From Bacillota bacterium (GTDB taxonomy: Bacteria > Bacillota > UBA4882 > UBA8346): DNA of 6,917 nt. Shown here one piece after another: positions 6,107-6,917 of the stretch (position 1 is its first letter; every line of letters starts with the position of its first letter). The notes beneath the pieces are model-generated. The model saw nothing but the letters and a program-made list of their open reading frames with translations. It searched no databases and was not told the DNA's origin. The position numbers were made by a program, and so were the translations under genes. The stretch lies in contig JAEZKW010000177.1 in assembly GCA_023415375.1 (NCBI GenBank), positions 1-6,917 of the forward strand, read 5' to 3'.

Positions 6107-6286
6107 ATGGTAGAAAATGACATTACAAAATTTCAGAGAGAGATTGGGGAGATTAAACAGGACTTAATCTCGGCGAATTTGACAACGAATCTGAATGATG
6201 AGGAAAGCTACCGTTTAGCAACTAAAATTGACATTACAGTAAGCAGGTTAATCAGAATATTAGAGCACCGAAATGCAAACGCCTAA
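6107..6286 (+). CDS. Small helical protein, possibly divergent Spo0E-like
   Basis: This 59-residue protein starts MVENDITKFQREIGEIKQDL and is predicted to be two amphipathic helices joined by a short polar segment (SANLTTNLND), with no membrane segment or Cys. The pattern (paired helices, LI, then LNDEESYRLATKID followed by VSRLI) recalls Spo0E-family aspartyl-phosphate phosphatases, which have a second-helix S-x-x-L-D motif and dephosphorylate Spo0A. Here the motif is only A-T-K-I-D, so the match is weak; a small regulator or coiled-coil protein of unknown role is equally possible. ATG 6107 is chosen because GGGGTGG (6095-6101) sits five bases upstream; an in-frame GTG at 6098 lies inside that site. 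It has its own strong promoter and a terminator overlapping its stop codon, so it is an independent transcription unit and probably a real gene. Confidence 0.68.
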   Translation: MVENDITKFQREIGEIKQDLISANLTTNLNDEESYRLATKIDITVSRLIRILEHRNANA

Positions 6287-6308
6287 CTAAAAAGGCGTTT
6301 ATTTTTTT
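6277..6308 (+). terminator. Rho-independent terminator overlapping the small gene's stop
   Basis: AAACGCCT (6277-6284) pairs perfectly with AGGCGTTT (6293-6300) around an 8-base loop, followed by A and seven T (6302-6308). The TAA stop (6284-6286) lies partly in the stem. Confidence 0.9.
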
Positions 6309-6328
6309 CAGCCATCCCGACTGAACTG

Positions 6329-6337
6329 TGCTATAAT
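6329..6337 (+). promoter_or_regulatory. Extended -10 promoter of ilvE
   Basis: TGCTATAAT is a perfect extended -10 (TG at 6329-6330, TATAAT at 6332-6337). The -35 position (6309-6314, CAGCCA) is poor, as is common for extended -10 promoters. Transcription would begin near 6344, leaving a leader of about 150 bases before ilvE. Confidence 0.6.
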
Positions 6338-6358
6338 TAATAATAATTTTAGATGGTA

Positions 6359-6450
6359 ATTTCCAAATTAATTAGGAAATATTAGAATTCAGAGGTTAAT
6401 GATAGAGACGCCGATCTTTAAAATCCAGGAGTCTGGCTTCTGAATTCTAA
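6359..6450 (+). promoter_or_regulatory. Structured leader of ilvE: two hairpins
   Basis: TTAGAATTCAGA (6382-6393) pairs perfectly with TCTGAATTCTAA (6439-6450). The helix continues inward with wobble pairs to about 6398/6434 and is capped by a GAC-CC-GAT / ATC-GG-GTC hairpin (6407-6433). Upstream, ATTTCC (6359-6364) pairs with GGAAAT (6375-6380). No T-run and no T-box core (GGGTGGNACCGCG) are present, so this is neither a classical terminator nor a T-box. It may stabilise the mRNA or bind a regulator. Confidence 0.4.
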
Positions 6451-6492
6451 ATATAATGCAGCCATCAGCGAACGATGAAAGGAGTTATCAAA

Positions 6493-6917
6493 ATGAAGAT
6501 TACAGTGGAACAATTGCCGGAATCGAAATTGAAACCCTTATATAAAGATCCGTCAGGGTTAGGTTTTGGCAAAATCTTTACAGACTACATGTTTACAATG
6601 AAACACCGTCAAGGGGAAGGCTGGGTTGAACCGAAAATTATACCTTATTCCTCGTTTAGTATTGATCCGGCTGCTGTAGTGTTGCATTATAGCCAAGAAA
6701 TTTTTGAGGGACTTAAGGCTTATGCATCACCTGATGGACGGGTCCTGCTTTTCAGACCGGATCAAAATGCCAAGAGGATGTATCGTTCGGCTGAACGTTT
6801 ATGCATGGCGCCTTTTCCGGAGGAATATTTTTTAGAGGCGGTCGAAACATTAGTTAACTTGGAAAAACGTTGGATTCCAAAAGCTCCGGAAACCTCACTG
6901 TATATCCGCCCGACTTT
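6493..6917 (+). CDS. ilvE: Branched-chain amino acid aminotransferase, N-terminal part (truncated by window end)
   Basis: The first 141 codons are visible and the gene runs off the window. The product is a fold-type IV, PLP-dependent transaminase that interconverts leucine, isoleucine and valine with their 2-keto acids, using glutamate/2-oxoglutarate. Family hallmarks are GLGFGKIFTDYMF (22-34), the interface strand around LHYSQEIFEGLKAY (64-77), LLFRPDQNAKRM (85-96), and SLYIRPT at the visible end (135-141), where the Arg belongs to the active-site region. The PLP lysine lies beyond the window. The start style (Lys-Pro, then DP-x-x-LGFG) is that of the longer type II bacterial/eukaryotic-like group. 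AAAGGAG (6478-6484) eight bases upstream supports the ATG. It has its own promoter and structured leader. Confidence 0.92.
   Translation, partial: MKITVEQLPESKLKPLYKDPSGLGFGKIFTDYMFTMKHRQGEGWVEPKIIPYSSFSIDPAAVVLHYSQEIFEGLKAYASPDGRVLLFRPDQNAKRMYRSAERLCMAPFPEEYFLEAVETLVNLEKRWIPKAPETSLYIRPT

Noticed and set aside
6452..6457. Second TATAAT before ilvE as an alternative promoter
   Set aside because: No -35 and no extended -10; the hexamer at 6332-6337 has the TG extension. A secondary start cannot be fully excluded.
6309..6492. T-box leader for ilvE
   Set aside because: The conserved GGGTGGNACCGCG core and a terminator with T-run are both absent.
1..6917. CRISPR array, tRNA or rRNA genes, transposase
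   Set aside because: No regularly spaced repeats, no cloverleaf or rRNA sequence, and no transposase reading frame was seen.

Overview
The window reads as chromosome of an endospore-forming member of the Bacillota (Firmicutes, clostridial grade rather than Bacillus proper). The reasons are the gene neighbourhood (YlxY-type deacetylase-like protein, then an MlpA/PepR-type M16 peptidase, then dUTPase, the block that in spore formers lies between pnp and the dipicolinate/dap genes), strong purine-rich ribosome binding sites, short AT-rich intergenic regions, and several GC-hairpin plus T-run terminators. The species cannot be named from the sequence.

Layout. 1-354 has no convincing gene. It holds a dense nest of palindromes (27-184) and, directly before ylxY, a 12-bp helix that buries that gene's ribosome binding site. 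355-1329 (+) is ylxY, a membrane-anchored polysaccharide-deacetylase fold that has lost key catalytic residues, closed by a clear terminator. 1596-2195 (+) is an unrecognised lipoprotein with a carboxypeptidase-regulatory-like beta domain. It converges on 3616-2321 (-), a secreted SH3b plus GH18 glycosidase of the spore-cortex-lytic/YaaH-SleL type; a perfect 19-bp inverted repeat lies between the two. 3655-4194 is a 540-bp gene-free stretch with direct and inverted repeats and, at its 3' side, a structured leader ending in a hairpin plus T6 just before 4195-5457 (+), an M16 zinc peptidase (mlpA). dut (5447-5953, +) overlaps mlpA by 11 bases. A near-consensus sigma-A promoter then drives a 59-residue protein (6107-6286) that weakly recalls Spo0E-type phosphatases and has its own terminator. 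Last comes an extended -10 promoter, a long leader hairpin and the first 141 codons of a branched-chain aminotransferase (ilvE), cut by the window edge.

How the genes fit together. The ylxY-mlpA-dut backbone is conserved, but here about 2.9 kb separate ylxY and mlpA and contain the lipoprotein and the GH18 glycosidase. The cell-wall theme (deacetylase fold, SH3b-GH18 hydrolase, exported lipoprotein) suggests envelope or spore-coat work, but that link is inference. I see no new multi-gene system. The items most worth a second look are RNA-level: the occluded ylxY ribosome binding site, the leader/terminator before mlpA, and the palindrome-rich element at the start.
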